62,439 bases of DNA. Source: SIG435 sp045530725 (lineage in GTDB: Bacteria > Bacillota > Clostridia > UMGS1810). The DNA lies in NCBI GenBank assembly GCA_045530725.1, contig JAZSCT010000007.1:1-62439 (forward strand), read 5' to 3'. Made by a program: the position numbers and the translations under genes. The number at the start of each line of letters is the position of its first letter. Position 1 is the stretch's first letter. Of the stretch, positions 36,142-46,660 are shown piece after piece. Below the pieces are notes generated by a model. It searched no databases. It was not told the origin of the DNA and worked only from the letters and a program-made list of their open reading frames with translations.

Positions 36142-37359
36142 TTATTTCCAGTCAAGTGAAGATACATCAAGTTCGTAGATTTCTCTTCTGCCGTTAACAG
36201 TTGAGTCGTAGGAAATCTTGTCGCCCTGTACATTCCATCTGTCATGAAGGTCACATCTGATATCTACCACAGGAGGTGCAACAGAGAATTCTTTAAGAAT
36301 TACTTCGCACTCATCTGTTTCTACATTATAAAGGTAGATGTGTCTTAATTGTCTTTCATCCTTCGGATATCCGTCGCCGATGAAGTATTTCTGATTTGGT
36401 GAATAGATACAATGGATATCGTTAAAGTAGTCGCCTGTTTTCTTTTCGTCAAATGTGAAGTCAGGTGCTCCGAATGTAATATATTTGTCGGATTTATCTT
36501 CCAGAAGGTGACATCCGTAGATGTCGTCAACCTTACAGTAGAAGAGCATATCCTTGTCATTTTTCCAATGATAGTGAGAAAGGAATGTGTTGTGAAGTCT
36601 TTCAAACATGTTTCCTTCAAGGTCTGATGTGATAAGTGATGTAAGCCATCCTGGATTTGTTTCAGACTGGAAGTTTCTGAACAAGAATAAGAATCTGTCA
36701 GAAGTCTGGTTGAATGTGATATGGTTTACAACAAATTTTGCATCAGGATATACTGTGTTTGGGAATTCCTTAAGGATTCTTGCGACACTTATGATAAGTT
36801 TTGACTTACCTGTAGTCATATCAACAAGGAATACACCGTCGTCATCAGGCTGTGGAATGTCAAACCATCTGTCCTTCACACCTGCATATCCGTATCCGGG
36901 ACGGAAGTCGTAGATTCTTGAGAAGTTTACAGCCAGGCCCCACTTTGAGTCAGGAGAGATACATGCACAAGCTCTTTCTGTATAAGTCTTTTCGCCTGTT
37001 TTAAGGTTGTGTCTGCAGGTCTGATAGTCGTATTCTCCGCCTCTTACATTGTAGAATACTTCATCATAGTTCATCTTGTTGTATGTAAGCATTGCACCCT
37101 GCTGGAAGTTCCATGCGGTTGTTTCTGCAAATTTTGTGAATTCTTTTGTTTCAAGATCGATGTATCCCAGTTCACAAACATCGTCTGCTTCAGGAAGTCT
37201 GTCCATAAATTTAACTCTGTTTGCAAGGTGATACTTACCGTTTTCGTGATAGGCATTCAGATCATAATATCCGTAGAAATAATGCCAACCGTCATCAGGG
37301 GTGATGCATCTTCTGGGGAATTTCAGATCAAGACATTTGCCGAAATTTTCGTGTGCCAT
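36142..37359 (-). CDS. seven-bladed beta-propeller protein related to oligogalacturonate lyase (PL22-like)
   Basis: A 405-residue protein without signal peptide or membrane segment. It shows repeated propeller blades (YIDLETKEFTKFAET, GVFLVDMTTGKSKLIISV, IYLYNVETDECEVILKEF) and ends with RCDLHDRWNVQGDKISYDST-type sequence followed by REIYELDV. The closest families I recognise are cytoplasmic oligogalacturonate lyases and related WD40-like propeller proteins. A role in breaking down imported uronate oligosaccharides is possible but the metal-site histidines were not confirmed. Its codon use is rich in frequent codons, which hints at high expression. Confidence 0.6.
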   Translation of the reverse strand: MAHENFGKCLDLKFPRRCITPDDGWHYFYGYYDLNAYHENGKYHLANRVKFMDRLPEADDVCELGYIDLETKEFTKFAETTAWNFQQGAMLTYNKMNYDEVFYNVRGGEYDYQTCRHNLKTGEKTYTERACACISPDSKWGLAVNFSRIYDFRPGYGYAGVKDRWFDIPQPDDDGVFLVDMTTGKSKLIISVARILKEFPNTVYPDAKFVVNHITFNQTSDRFLFLFRNFQSETNPGWLTSLITSDLEGNMFERLHNTFLSHYHWKNDKDMLFYCKVDDIYGCHLLEDKSDKYITFGAPDFTFDEKKTGDYFNDIHCIYSPNQKYFIGDGYPKDERQLRHIYLYNVETDECEVILKEFSVAPPVVDIRCDLHDRWNVQGDKISYDSTVNGRREIYELDVSSLDWK

Positions 37360-37567
37360 AATTATCGCTCCTTAAATGTATATTCTGAACATCAAAGTTC
37401 ATATTTATAAAATTATTGTACAACAAAATTGCTTTTTTTGCAATATGTATTTAGTGAATAATTATACAAAATAATGCATCAATTATACAAAAATTCCGTC
37501 AAAAAAACTTGAAATGAGTTTCTATCTATGATAGAATAAAATAAATATATTTTCAGGAGTGATTATA

Positions 37568-37987
37568 ATGGACAAAAACTGTGCATATTGTATGGAAAAT
37601 GAACTTCTTGATGCTTTTGGCATCAAGATCTGTGAACTTACTGATTCCAAACTTTATCTTTTCAAAGAACAGAGCCATAAGGGAAGAGTGATTGTTGCTC
37701 ACAAAAAGCACGTAAGTGAAATAATAAACCTTACTCAGGAAGAAAGAACTGTATTTATGGAAGATATTGCAAAAGTTTCAAATGCACTTCATAAGGCTTT
37801 TGGTCCCAAAAAAGTCAACTACGGTGCATATGGTGACACAGGATGTCATTTACATTTTCACCTTGTGCCTAAGTATGAAGATGATGAATTCGAGTGGGGC
37901 GGAGTATTCCAAATGAACCCACAGAGAGTTACACTCAGTGATGAAGAGTATAATGAAATTATAGAAAAAATCAAACAAAATTTATAA
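37568..37987 (+). CDS. HIT-family nucleotide-binding hydrolase
   Basis: A 139-residue protein with the histidine triad in HLHFHLV near residue 95, preceded by NYGAYGDTGC. An N-terminal CAYCM motif may bind zinc as in some HIT proteins. These enzymes cleave nucleotide phosphoramidates or dinucleoside polyphosphates. ATG at 37,568 has GGAG 9 bases upstream; an in-frame GTG at 37,559 directly abuts that site. Confidence 0.88.
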   Translation: MDKNCAYCMENELLDAFGIKICELTDSKLYLFKEQSHKGRVIVAHKKHVSEIINLTQEERTVFMEDIAKVSNALHKAFGPKKVNYGAYGDTGCHLHFHLVPKYEDDEFEWGGVFQMNPQRVTLSDEEYNEIIEKIKQNL

Positions 37988-38012
37988 TAGAACTTTGTGA
38001 AACGGAGTGAAA

Positions 38013-39335
38013 ATGATGAAAGTAAAGGAAAATATCATACACAATCCTGAGATTGAATGTATGGACAGAGAAGAACTTAAGAAGATTCAGCTTGAAAGAC
38101 TGAAAGATACTGTCAGACTTTGTTATGAAAAAGTGCCTATGTACAAACAGAGAATGGATGATTTGGGAGTTAAGCCCGAAGATATCAAAGAACTTAAGGA
38201 TATCGCAAAACTTCCTTTTACATACAAGACTGACTTAAGAGATGAATTCCCATTCGGGCTTTTTGCCGCTGACAAGAAGGATATTGTGAGAATCCAGGGT
38301 TCATCAGGAACAACGGGTAAGCCAATTGTCTCAGGATACACAGAAAGTGACGTGGAAGTATGGACAGAGATTGTTGCAAGAAGTCTTGCTGCTGCAGGTT
38401 GCGACAAAGAAGATATTGTTCAGGTTGCATACGGATACGGACTCTTCACAGGTGGTCTTGGTGCACATCAGGGTGCCACAAGAAGAGGTGCTATGACTGT
38501 TCCTATGTCAAGCGGAAACACTCAGAGGCAGATTATGATGATGAAGGAACTTGGTGCAACAATGCTCTGCTGTACACCTTCATATGCTATATATCTTGGC
38601 GAATCAATCAAAGAACTTGGCTATGATATCAAGGATTTCAAACTTAAATCCGGTTGCTTCGGTGCAGAACCATGGACAGAAGAAATGAGAGATCAACTTG
38701 AAGGTCTTATGGATATCAATGCATATAATATCTACGGTCTTACAGAAATGGGCGGACCAGGTGTAGCATTTGAATGTCCTGCAAAATGCGGTATGCACAT
38801 TAATGAAGACCATTTCATTGCAGAAATCATCAACCCTGAAACAGGTGAACCACTCCCTTACGGAGAAGAAGGCGAACTAGTGTTTACCACCATTACAAAG
38901 ACAGGTATGCCACTCTTAAGATACCGTACACGTGACATATGTACACTTTATGAAGAAAAGTGTGAATGCGGCAGAACACATGCGAGAATGAGCAGAATCT
39001 TCGGACGTTCCGATGATATGATGATCATCCGTGGTGTAAATGTATTCCCAAGCCAGATAGAAGGTGTGCTTCTCAACGTGGAAGGAGTATCACCTCACTA
39101 TATGATTGTTATCGACAGAGTAAACTCCACCGACCAGATGGAAGTTCAGGTGGAACTTACAGAAGAATTTTACTCAGATAAGGTTTCCGAAATTGAAAAA
39201 ATCAGAGAAACAATCAAAAATCAAATCAAATCAGATGTTGGTATCAGCGCAAAAATCAAACTAGTTCCTCCTAAATCTATCCCAAGATCAGAAGGAAAAG
39301 CAAAGAGAATCATTGATAACCGAAACATAAAATAG
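38013..39335 (+). CDS. paaK: phenylacetate-CoA ligase-like acyl-adenylate-forming enzyme
   Basis: An AMP-forming aryl-CoA ligase of 440 residues. The P-loop-like motif GSSGTTGKP, the YGLTEMGGPG motif, the YRTRDICTL segment and GRSDDMMIIRGVNVFPSQIE are diagnostic of the PaaK family. It probably activates phenylacetate, indoleacetate or a similar aryl acid from amino acid fermentation to its CoA ester. An ACT-domain gene follows, as it often does in Clostridia, but no indolepyruvate oxidoreductase genes are present here. Confidence 0.9.
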   Translation: MMKVKENIIHNPEIECMDREELKKIQLERLKDTVRLCYEKVPMYKQRMDDLGVKPEDIKELKDIAKLPFTYKTDLRDEFPFGLFAADKKDIVRIQGSSGTTGKPIVSGYTESDVEVWTEIVARSLAAAGCDKEDIVQVAYGYGLFTGGLGAHQGATRRGAMTVPMSSGNTQRQIMMMKELGATMLCCTPSYAIYLGESIKELGYDIKDFKLKSGCFGAEPWTEEMRDQLEGLMDINAYNIYGLTEMGGPGVAFECPAKCGMHINEDHFIAEIINPETGEPLPYGEEGELVFTTITKTGMPLLRYRTRDICTLYEEKCECGRTHARMSRIFGRSDDMMIIRGVNVFPSQIEGVLLNVEGVSPHYMIVIDRVNSTDQMEVQVELTEEFYSDKVSEIEKIRETIKNQIKSDVGISAKIKLVPPKSIPRSEGKAKRIIDNRNIK

Positions 39336-39436
39336 ATAAGAGATAAAAGCGAAAAGTCAAAAGAAAAGGTGCAGAATGCAATGCATTTTGAGATTTTGTA
39401 ATTTATTTCAAATTATAAGAAAGGATGAAACTATTT

Positions 39437-39874
39437 ATGAAAATAAAGCAGATTTCCGTATATCTTGAAAATGTTAAAGGATCACTTAGAAAACTCACAA
39501 AGAATCTTGCAGATAATTCTATAGACATCAAGGCTATGTCAGTAGCAGATACTACAAGTTTCGGAATTGTAAGACTTATCGTTAAGGAAACTGACATTGC
39601 AAAAACCACAGAAGTTCTCAGAGATGCAGGCTTTGCTACAAGAGAAAACCACGTTGTGTGCGTAAGTGTACCAAACAAGCCTGCAGGTCTTGACAGTGTA
39701 CTTGAAATACTTGACAATAACCATATTTCCATTGAATATATATATACATTCAACTATTCAATCGATGGCAATGCAGTACTTATCTTAAGACTTCAGGACA
39801 ATGATGAAGCAGAAAAGGTGCTTATAGACGGCGGAGTGAAAATCATCTGCCAGGATGATATAAATAACATCTAG
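39437..39874 (+). CDS. tandem ACT-domain amino-acid-binding protein
   Basis: A 145-residue protein made of two ACT domains (MKIKQISVYLENVKGSLRKL, then VVCVSVPNKPAGLDSVLEIL). ACT domains bind amino acids and act as allosteric sensors. Its position 100 bases after the PaaK-like gene on the same strand suggests that it senses an aromatic amino acid linked to that pathway; this is inference. ATG at 39,437 follows AAAGGA. Confidence 0.85.
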   Translation: MKIKQISVYLENVKGSLRKLTKNLADNSIDIKAMSVADTTSFGIVRLIVKETDIAKTTEVLRDAGFATRENHVVCVSVPNKPAGLDSVLEILDNNHISIEYIYTFNYSIDGNAVLILRLQDNDEAEKVLIDGGVKIICQDDINNI

Positions 39875-39892
39875 AATTTTAGCAATTTTGCA

Positions 39893-39949
39893 CAAAAACA
39901 ATACCCCTTTTTTTACTAATTACACAGTAGGAAAAAGGGGTTTTTTGTT
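39893..39949 (+). terminator. rho-independent terminator
   Basis: ACCCCTTTTTTT and GAAAAAGGGGT can pair around a loop of about 19 bases, followed by TTTTTT, after the ACT-domain gene. Confidence 0.7.
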
Positions 39950-40036
39950 TGACTTATGTAATATGGTTTAGTATAATTATGATGTAATGTTATTATTATA
40001 GGTAAGTGTGTAGAAAAGACGGAAAGAGAGATTGTT

Positions 40037-43000
40037 ATGAGAAGATTTTTAAGCGCTATATTGTCCATTGTTATGGTGATTTCGTGCATGCCGGGAGTGA
40101 CTATGTCATCCTATGCAAAAGAACAGTATATGACCATAAAAACCGACAATATGGAACGATATACCTCATCTGATGCATTTACTGTTAAATCACATAAGTA
40201 TATCACACAGTTTGGAAATCAGTTCACATCCACCAAGATATCCGGTAAAATCTTTCACGGAGGCAAAAAGTCAGTCTGCCAGTCAGGAAGATACGGAACC
40301 GGCGGTACAATAAAGATACTTAATCTTTTTAACAGAGCCCTTACAACTAAAGATGTTGGCAAAGAATTCAGGATTTCTTTCTATGTGTATCTTGACAGGG
40401 ATTCAGGAGTGTACAAAAAAGACCCATCCAAACTTGCAGCCACAGACAGAAAGAATTACCTTTACACAGAGGATGAACTGAAAAACAGCAATGGGTCAAA
40501 AATTTATTTCACCATGTGCGGTCCTGATGAAGATAATTACAAATACCGTGCAGGTTCAGGCATACCATCTTCAGGCTCTTCTTTTGTACCATGGAATGAG
40601 TGGACAAAAGTAACTCACACATACAAGGTGGATGAAGCATATCTTCCTACAGGATCTTTAGATAAACTTTCCGATCCTTATATCAATGCCATAAGAATCG
40701 GTCAGGGTGGGGTTGATTATTCTATAGACAATGCACTTTGTGACACGATCTATATCGACGATCTTACCGTTGACGAAATTGGCGCATCGGATGACGGTGT
40801 TATCAGCAATCCTTGCAAACTTATGAAGTATGACGACTTTGAAAGTTATGATTTCAATGAGAAATTCATTGTAAAGAGTCATAAGTCTTTTTCCCAGTTC
40901 GGAAATCTCTTTGAAAAAACTTATCTGTCAAATAAATATACATATTCAGGAGAAAAGTCCATCTGTCAGTCAGGAAGATATGGAAACAACGGCACAATAA
41001 AGGCTCTTAATATCTTTGACAGAGAACTTACAAAAGATGATATAGGCAAAACCTTTATGATATCATTTAAAGTTTATTTCGACAAGGAAGCAGGTGCATA
41101 TAAGGAAAACCCTGCTGAATTGGATGGGGATGAAAGAAAAGAACTTCTCTATACCGAAGAAGAACTCAAAGAAAGTAAGGGAACAGAGGTTATAGCCTAT
41201 ATGGCGGGTCCTGATGGAGACACCTTTGCCAATCGTTCAGGTATAGTGAGTATGGGCGTTAAGAGGTTTGTACCATGGAATGAATGGACAGAAGTGTATT
41301 TCTACTATACTGTAGAAGAAAAATACCTTCCTGCAGGAAGCACAGCATCCCGTTCCGATCCATACCTCAATGCTGTAAGAATCGGTACTGATGCAGACTA
41401 CTCTATAGATAATGCCCTTGCTGATACATTTTATGTGGATGATTTCAAGGTATCTGAGGTAGGAGCCATTGTCTATGGCGGATTTATGGAAGATTCTGTT
41501 CAGACAATTACATATTTTACAGAGGACTGCAGAATACCTTATGCAAGACCAATTTTGTTTGAATACAATGAAGACAACAAACTTCTTGGTGTGACTATGG
41601 GTGAGATAACCGATGCAGAGGATTACTGTGAGATGAGCCGTAATGTTAAGGATGAAACTTCTAGAGTATTTGTGTCTGTATATGCAAACACATTTTCTCC
41701 TGTGGTTTCTCCTATGGTGGAGGTAATAAGGCAACCCGAATATATGGGTTATATCACACCTGATATGGCGAAGGCAAGAGCGAAAGAGATGCTTGCTCTC
41801 TCAAAAGCAGAATACAAGGATGCACTTTCTTTTGACAAAAGAGTAGATAAAGAAAATGAATACTTCCTTACAGTGGGAGATACCTATTCAGCAAAAAATG
41901 CTCCATCTGAAACACGTGGCGAGGCAACAGGACTTATAGCAAGGGACGGATACAACAGTCTTGTTAAATTTGATATATCCGATTCACAGAAAAAGTCTGT
42001 AAGCAACGCTTATGTGTATTTCTACACAGATTCTGTTGTCACTCCGGGTAAGGCAGAACTTTATGCTGTAAGTAACGACTGGAACGAAGAAGAACTTACA
42101 CACAATAACTGCCCTTCTAAGGGAGAAAAGATATCAGAACTTCAGATAGACTACAAAGACATTGTTTACTTCTTTGATATTACTTCATATGTAAATAAGA
42201 CTGTAAATACCGATACAAATGAATTGAGTTTCTATATCACAACAACAGACGGAAATTTCACATTTATTTCCAAGGAGCATAACCACAGAAATTACAAACC
42301 TACTCTTGTGTTTGAGGGTGTTGGTATGAAAGAAGGGGAGAAGAAAGTATCCTCCTTCGACTACTCAAACTACATTATTGCAAATAAGAAAAAGGACAGA
42401 GGAACAAGGGGAGAATATATCCCTACACCTACAAGGATAGTTGATTCTCTTACTGACTATACACCTGTCACCAAGGATCTTACTCTCAATAAATACGGTA
42501 GCCCTGTAACCGATGAAAAGTACCAGGCAACAGGATACTTCTATACAAAGAATATTGATGGGAGATGGTGGTTTATAGATCCTGAAGGCTACAAACAGAT
42601 ACACATTGGTGTAGGTGTTGTAAGACCTGAAAAAGGACACGGAGAAACCGAAGAGCAGACTGCTGCATTTGTAGCCAAATACGGCGATGTGGGAAATTGG
42701 GCAAAGATGGTAGTGGATGATTTAAGACCATACGGATTCAACGGATGCGGATTTGTAGGCGAATACGGAAAAATGCTTGATGCAGAAGGTGTGACACCTC
42801 TTAATCAGACAGGATACGGTTCTATGCTTCAGGCTTATTCATACGGCGATGATATGCTTTGTGTATTTGATCCGAATTTTGAAACAAAGGCTGATAAACA
42901 GGCAAAGAAACTTGTAGGCAGTTATGCCAATAATCCTCATATAGTAGGATGGAGTTTTGACAATGAGCCATACGCAAGTGACAGTATGCTTATGAAATAC

Positions 43001-43696
43001 CTTAAGTGTCACCCTTATGATCAGAAGAATATCTACAATTATTATACAGCATGGGAGTGGCTTAAGTCCCGTCATGGAGAGGATGCCATGCTTGACGATG
43101 TTACCGAAGAAGATAAATGCGACTGGGTGGAATTCTTGTATGACAGATATATGAATGTGTGTGTAACTGCTATAAGAAAATACGATAAGAATCATATGAT
43201 CTTCGGACCGAAACTTGACAAACCCCATCAGGGTTCATTCAGGGGAATGTCCAGATGGGCAGATGTGATACTTTATGATTATTACGGAAATGCATGGACA
43301 GCAGAACATGCCATGATAGACAGATTTTACCGTTGGGGCGGTAAGCCTCTTATCAATGCTGAATGGTACTGTAAAGGTGCAGATGCCTGTACAGAAGAGA
43401 CAGGTCTTACAAACTTCTCAGGTGTAGGATATCAGGCTACCACACAAAAAGAGAGAGGATACTATTATCAGAACTTTGTCATCAATATGATGGAGTCAAA
43501 GGCATTTATCGGCTGGCATTGGTTCAGATATGTAGATAACCCGGGCAGAGAAGACAAACAGTTTGACGAAGGTGCAGATACCAATGCAAACAAAGGTCTC
43601 TATACAAACTTCTATACTCCATGGACAGAACTTCTGTCACAGATGAAACTTATAAATGAGAATGCATATTCTCTTATTGATTATTTCGATAAATAA
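40037..43696 (+). CDS. secreted multidomain glycoside hydrolase, agarase-like clan GH-A (paralogue 1)
   Basis: A 1219-residue exported protein: signal peptide (residues 1-26); two repeated beta-sandwich modules of about 200 residues (each with DVGKEFRISFYVYLD or DIGKTFMISFKVYFD and PYINAIRIGQ or PYLNAVRIG); a linker; a DNRLRE-like module (NAYVYFYTDSVVTPGKAELY, DWNEEELT); then the catalytic domain from about residue 830. That domain opens with GRWWFIDPEGYKQIHIGVG and has the acid/base motif DNEP (E977) and a candidate nucleophile E1109 in NAEWY. The substrate is unknown; the layout resembles agarases and relatives. It leads a three-gene tandem array. No cell-wall anchor is seen. Confidence 0.8.
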   Translation: MRRFLSAILSIVMVISCMPGVTMSSYAKEQYMTIKTDNMERYTSSDAFTVKSHKYITQFGNQFTSTKISGKIFHGGKKSVCQSGRYGTGGTIKILNLFNRALTTKDVGKEFRISFYVYLDRDSGVYKKDPSKLAATDRKNYLYTEDELKNSNGSKIYFTMCGPDEDNYKYRAGSGIPSSGSSFVPWNEWTKVTHTYKVDEAYLPTGSLDKLSDPYINAIRIGQGGVDYSIDNALCDTIYIDDLTVDEIGASDDGVISNPCKLMKYDDFESYDFNEKFIVKSHKSFSQFGNLFEKTYLSNKYTYSGEKSICQSGRYGNNGTIKALNIFDRELTKDDIGKTFMISFKVYFDKEAGAYKENPAELDGDERKELLYTEEELKESKGTEVIAYMAGPDGDTFANRSGIVSMGVKRFVPWNEWTEVYFYYTVEEKYLPAGSTASRSDPYLNAVRIGTDADYSIDNALADTFYVDDFKVSEVGAIVYGGFMEDSVQTITYFTEDCRIPYARPILFEYNEDNKLLGVTMGEITDAEDYCEMSRNVKDETSRVFVSVYANTFSPVVSPMVEVIRQPEYMGYITPDMAKARAKEMLALSKAEYKDALSFDKRVDKENEYFLTVGDTYSAKNAPSETRGEATGLIARDGYNSLVKFDISDSQKKSVSNAYVYFYTDSVVTPGKAELYAVSNDWNEEELTHNNCPSKGEKISELQIDYKDIVYFFDITSYVNKTVNTDTNELSFYITTTDGNFTFISKEHNHRNYKPTLVFEGVGMKEGEKKVSSFDYSNYIIANKKKDRGTRGEYIPTPTRIVDSLTDYTPVTKDLTLNKYGSPVTDEKYQATGYFYTKNIDGRWWFIDPEGYKQIHIGVGVVRPEKGHGETEEQTAAFVAKYGDVGNWAKMVVDDLRPYGFNGCGFVGEYGKMLDAEGVTPLNQTGYGSMLQAYSYGDDMLCVFDPNFETKADKQAKKLVGSYANNPHIVGWSFDNEPYASDSMLMKYLKCHPYDQKNIYNYYTAWEWLKSRHGEDAMLDDVTEEDKCDWVEFLYDRYMNVCVTAIRKYDKNHMIFGPKLDKPHQGSFRGMSRWADVILYDYYGNAWTAEHAMIDRFYRWGGKPLINAEWYCKGADACTEETGLTNFSGVGYQATTQKERGYYYQNFVINMMESKAFIGWHWFRYVDNPGREDKQFDEGADTNANKGLYTNFYTPWTELLSQMKLINENAYSLIDYFDK

Positions 43697-43707
43697 AGGG
43701 AGTGGAA

Positions 43708-46650
43708 ATGATGAAAAAATCTATAAGTTCAATACTTATCCTTATAATGCTTATATCGGTTTTTCCTCATATTTCTTTTGCCGAATATGAATATCGTTAT
43801 GATGATATGGAATCATACGATTATCATCATCTTGGGTTTGAAAGCAATACCTACTGTTCATTCGGGGCATATGCAGATGAAGTGGAGCCAACGGATGATG
43901 TGGCATATTCAGGTGGGAAATCTCTTAAGTTTTCCAATCGCCGTCATCGTAATGCAACTCTCAAATTCCTTGACATATTCAAGCGTGAACTTACAAAGGA
44001 TGATATAGGAAAGACCTTCAGACTTTCATTTATGCTTTATCCTGACAAATCAAAAGGTGTATATAATAAGGTTGTCTCTGAAATGGATAAGAGTGAACTT
44101 AAGAATCACTTATACACCAATGAGGAACTTAAAGAAAGTAAGGGTACAGAATTCTCGATAGTTATGACCGGTCCCAACGGCAAAAACTACAAATACCGTG
44201 CAAATAATGACGGACTAAAGTATTCTGCATTTGCAGAGTGGGATAAGTGGAATCAGGTATATGTGTATTATACAGTAGAGGATAAGTACCTTTCTACAAA
44301 AAGCACAGAATCCCTTTCCGATCCTTATATAAACTCACTAAGACTCGGGCAGGATACAATCAATTACGGTATCGATCAGGGACTTTGTCACACATTCTTT
44401 GTGGATGATTTCAAGGTGGAAGAGGTAGAGGCTAAGACAGAGTTTTCTGTAAGTGACAATATTGTATCTGTAAGAAATACTTTTCTTGATGTAGATGAGG
44501 ACTATGCAAGAACGCTTATTATGGAGTATGACAAGGATAACAAACTTATAGGCTCTTTTGTAAGTGAAAAAAAGAGTGTAAGGGATATAACCGGAAAATA
44601 TGTTCCTCTCAAATGTAAATATACAAAAAAAGCGGAAGATTCATCTATTTATACTGTTACATATACAGATGATTATTCAAAGCCCCTTTCACCTTTTGTT
44701 TCTATATATGACAGACCTGAAGATATTGAGTATATCGATGAAATAAAGGGCAGAAAAAGAGCACAGGAAATGCTCAGACTTTCAAAAGCAGATTATAAAG
44801 ATGCTCTCAAAGTCGGTCTTGATACTGATAATGCATATTTCTTTTCGATAGAAGATGCAGACTATAGTTCTTCAAACCCTGACAAGAATTCAGGAAAAAA
44901 AGGTGATGTAAGCATCAACGAAAACAGTTCTGCTTATATGAAATTTGATATATCAGACTACAAATTGAGTTCTACTTCACATGCATATGTAAGGCTTTAT
45001 ACCTCAGAACTCAAAAAACCTGGAGATATAAAGATATATGCTACAGATGATGAAAGAGAAGAAAGTGATATAACATTTTCTTCCTCCCCTCAGGAAAAAG
45101 ATCAGATTTTATCCAAATATATTGACGGAGATCTTGTGGAATACTGGTTTGACATATCATCATATGTAAATAAGATGCTCATTTCCGGCAGAAAAAGTAT
45201 AAGTGTAATTATAAAAACCGACAATGCAAATCTTAAATTCATTACAAAAGAAACGAATAAGGCATCAAACAAACCCTGCCTGATATTTGAGGGAGTAGGG
45301 ATGAAAGAGGGAGAGAAGAAGATATCTTCTTATGATGATTCAAATTTTATAAATGTTATGAAAAGGGACATCACTCCGACAGACACATTCTATTCCACGC
45401 CTACAAGAACAATCAAATCCCTAAAGGATTATACTCCTGTAAACAAAGCACCAAAAGTAAATAAATACGGCGGATGGCTTGATGGAGGAAAATACGAGGC
45501 AACGGGATTTTATCGCACAGAATTAATAGATGGAAGATGGTGGATAATAGATCCTGAAGGATATAAGACAATACATATTGCTCTTGCAGAGGTTAAGCCA
45601 AAAAAACAGACGGAATATGAAGAAAAAGGATTTAATGAAGTATATGGCACAGAAGAAAACTGGGCAAACAAAATTCCTGATGAACTTCGGAAATACGGAT
45701 TCAACGGATGCGGCCCATGGAGTGATTATCACAAGATGCTGCCAATGGCAACAGGTGACACCGTTCCTCTTGCACAGGTAGGATTCAAGACATCATTTGT
45801 TACAGAAAGAGACAATATGCTTTGCGTATTTGATCCAGTTTTTGAAGAGACTTCAGACAGAAGAGCCAAGTCCTGGATTGCACCATATGCTGACAATCCG
45901 TACATTATGGGATGGTACACAGATAATGAGCCTATTGCCAACGATGATATGCTCCTCAGTTATCTTACATGTGATCCTGACGGAGAGTATCCATACAACT
46001 ACTATACAGCATGGGAGTGGCTCAAATCCCGTCACGGAGAAGATGCTACTATAAACGATATTACACCCAAAGATAAGAATGACTGGGTGGAATTCGTATA
46101 TGACAGATATATGAAGGTGTGCACCGATGCTATCAGAAAATATGACAAAAACCATATGATATTTGGCCCCAAAATGGATAAGCCACATCATGGCGCATTC
46201 AGAGCACTCAAAAACTGGTCGGATGTTATAGGATATGACTACTATTCCACATGGACAGGGGATATGCCGCAGATAGACCAATGGTACAAGTGGTCAGGCA
46301 GGCCTATGGTAAATGCAGAATGGTATGTGAAAGGTCAGGATGCCTGCAACGATATTACAGACCTTACAAACGAAGCGGGCGTAGGCTGGGAAGTGAAGAC
46401 TCAGGACGAAAGGGGTCATTACTATCAGGGGTTTGTACTTAATATGATTGAGTCAAAGATCTTTGTAGGATGGCAATGGTTCAAATATATGGACAATGAC
46501 CCTGCATATCCCGACAATCATTTCTCAAATGTAAATGCAAACAAAGGTATAATCACCAGAGAATACAAAACCTGGGATACATTTCTTTCTCATATGAAAG
46601 AAATGAACATAAATACCTATTCTCTTATTGGGTATTTCGATAAGAAATAA
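43708..46650 (+). CDS. secreted multidomain glycoside hydrolase, agarase-like clan GH-A (paralogue 2)
   Basis: A 980-residue paralogue of its neighbours with signal peptide (residues 1-24), only one N-terminal beta-sandwich module (DIGKTFRLSFMLYPDKSKGV), a DNRLRE-like module (HAYVRLYTSELKKPGDIKIY) and the catalytic domain starting at GRWWIIDPEGYKTIHIALA. Catalytic candidates are E741 in TDNEP and E871 in NAEWY. It starts 12 bases after paralogue 1 with AGGGAGTGG; GTG at 43,702 is an alternative. No terminator separates it from either neighbour, so the three form one operon. Confidence 0.8.
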   Translation: MMKKSISSILILIMLISVFPHISFAEYEYRYDDMESYDYHHLGFESNTYCSFGAYADEVEPTDDVAYSGGKSLKFSNRRHRNATLKFLDIFKRELTKDDIGKTFRLSFMLYPDKSKGVYNKVVSEMDKSELKNHLYTNEELKESKGTEFSIVMTGPNGKNYKYRANNDGLKYSAFAEWDKWNQVYVYYTVEDKYLSTKSTESLSDPYINSLRLGQDTINYGIDQGLCHTFFVDDFKVEEVEAKTEFSVSDNIVSVRNTFLDVDEDYARTLIMEYDKDNKLIGSFVSEKKSVRDITGKYVPLKCKYTKKAEDSSIYTVTYTDDYSKPLSPFVSIYDRPEDIEYIDEIKGRKRAQEMLRLSKADYKDALKVGLDTDNAYFFSIEDADYSSSNPDKNSGKKGDVSINENSSAYMKFDISDYKLSSTSHAYVRLYTSELKKPGDIKIYATDDEREESDITFSSSPQEKDQILSKYIDGDLVEYWFDISSYVNKMLISGRKSISVIIKTDNANLKFITKETNKASNKPCLIFEGVGMKEGEKKISSYDDSNFINVMKRDITPTDTFYSTPTRTIKSLKDYTPVNKAPKVNKYGGWLDGGKYEATGFYRTELIDGRWWIIDPEGYKTIHIALAEVKPKKQTEYEEKGFNEVYGTEENWANKIPDELRKYGFNGCGPWSDYHKMLPMATGDTVPLAQVGFKTSFVTERDNMLCVFDPVFEETSDRRAKSWIAPYADNPYIMGWYTDNEPIANDDMLLSYLTCDPDGEYPYNYYTAWEWLKSRHGEDATINDITPKDKNDWVEFVYDRYMKVCTDAIRKYDKNHMIFGPKMDKPHHGAFRALKNWSDVIGYDYYSTWTGDMPQIDQWYKWSGRPMVNAEWYVKGQDACNDITDLTNEAGVGWEVKTQDERGHYYQGFVLNMIESKIFVGWQWFKYMDNDPAYPDNHFSNVNANKGIITREYKTWDTFLSHMKEMNINTYSLIGYFDKK

Positions 46651-46660
46651 GGAGGCTAAA

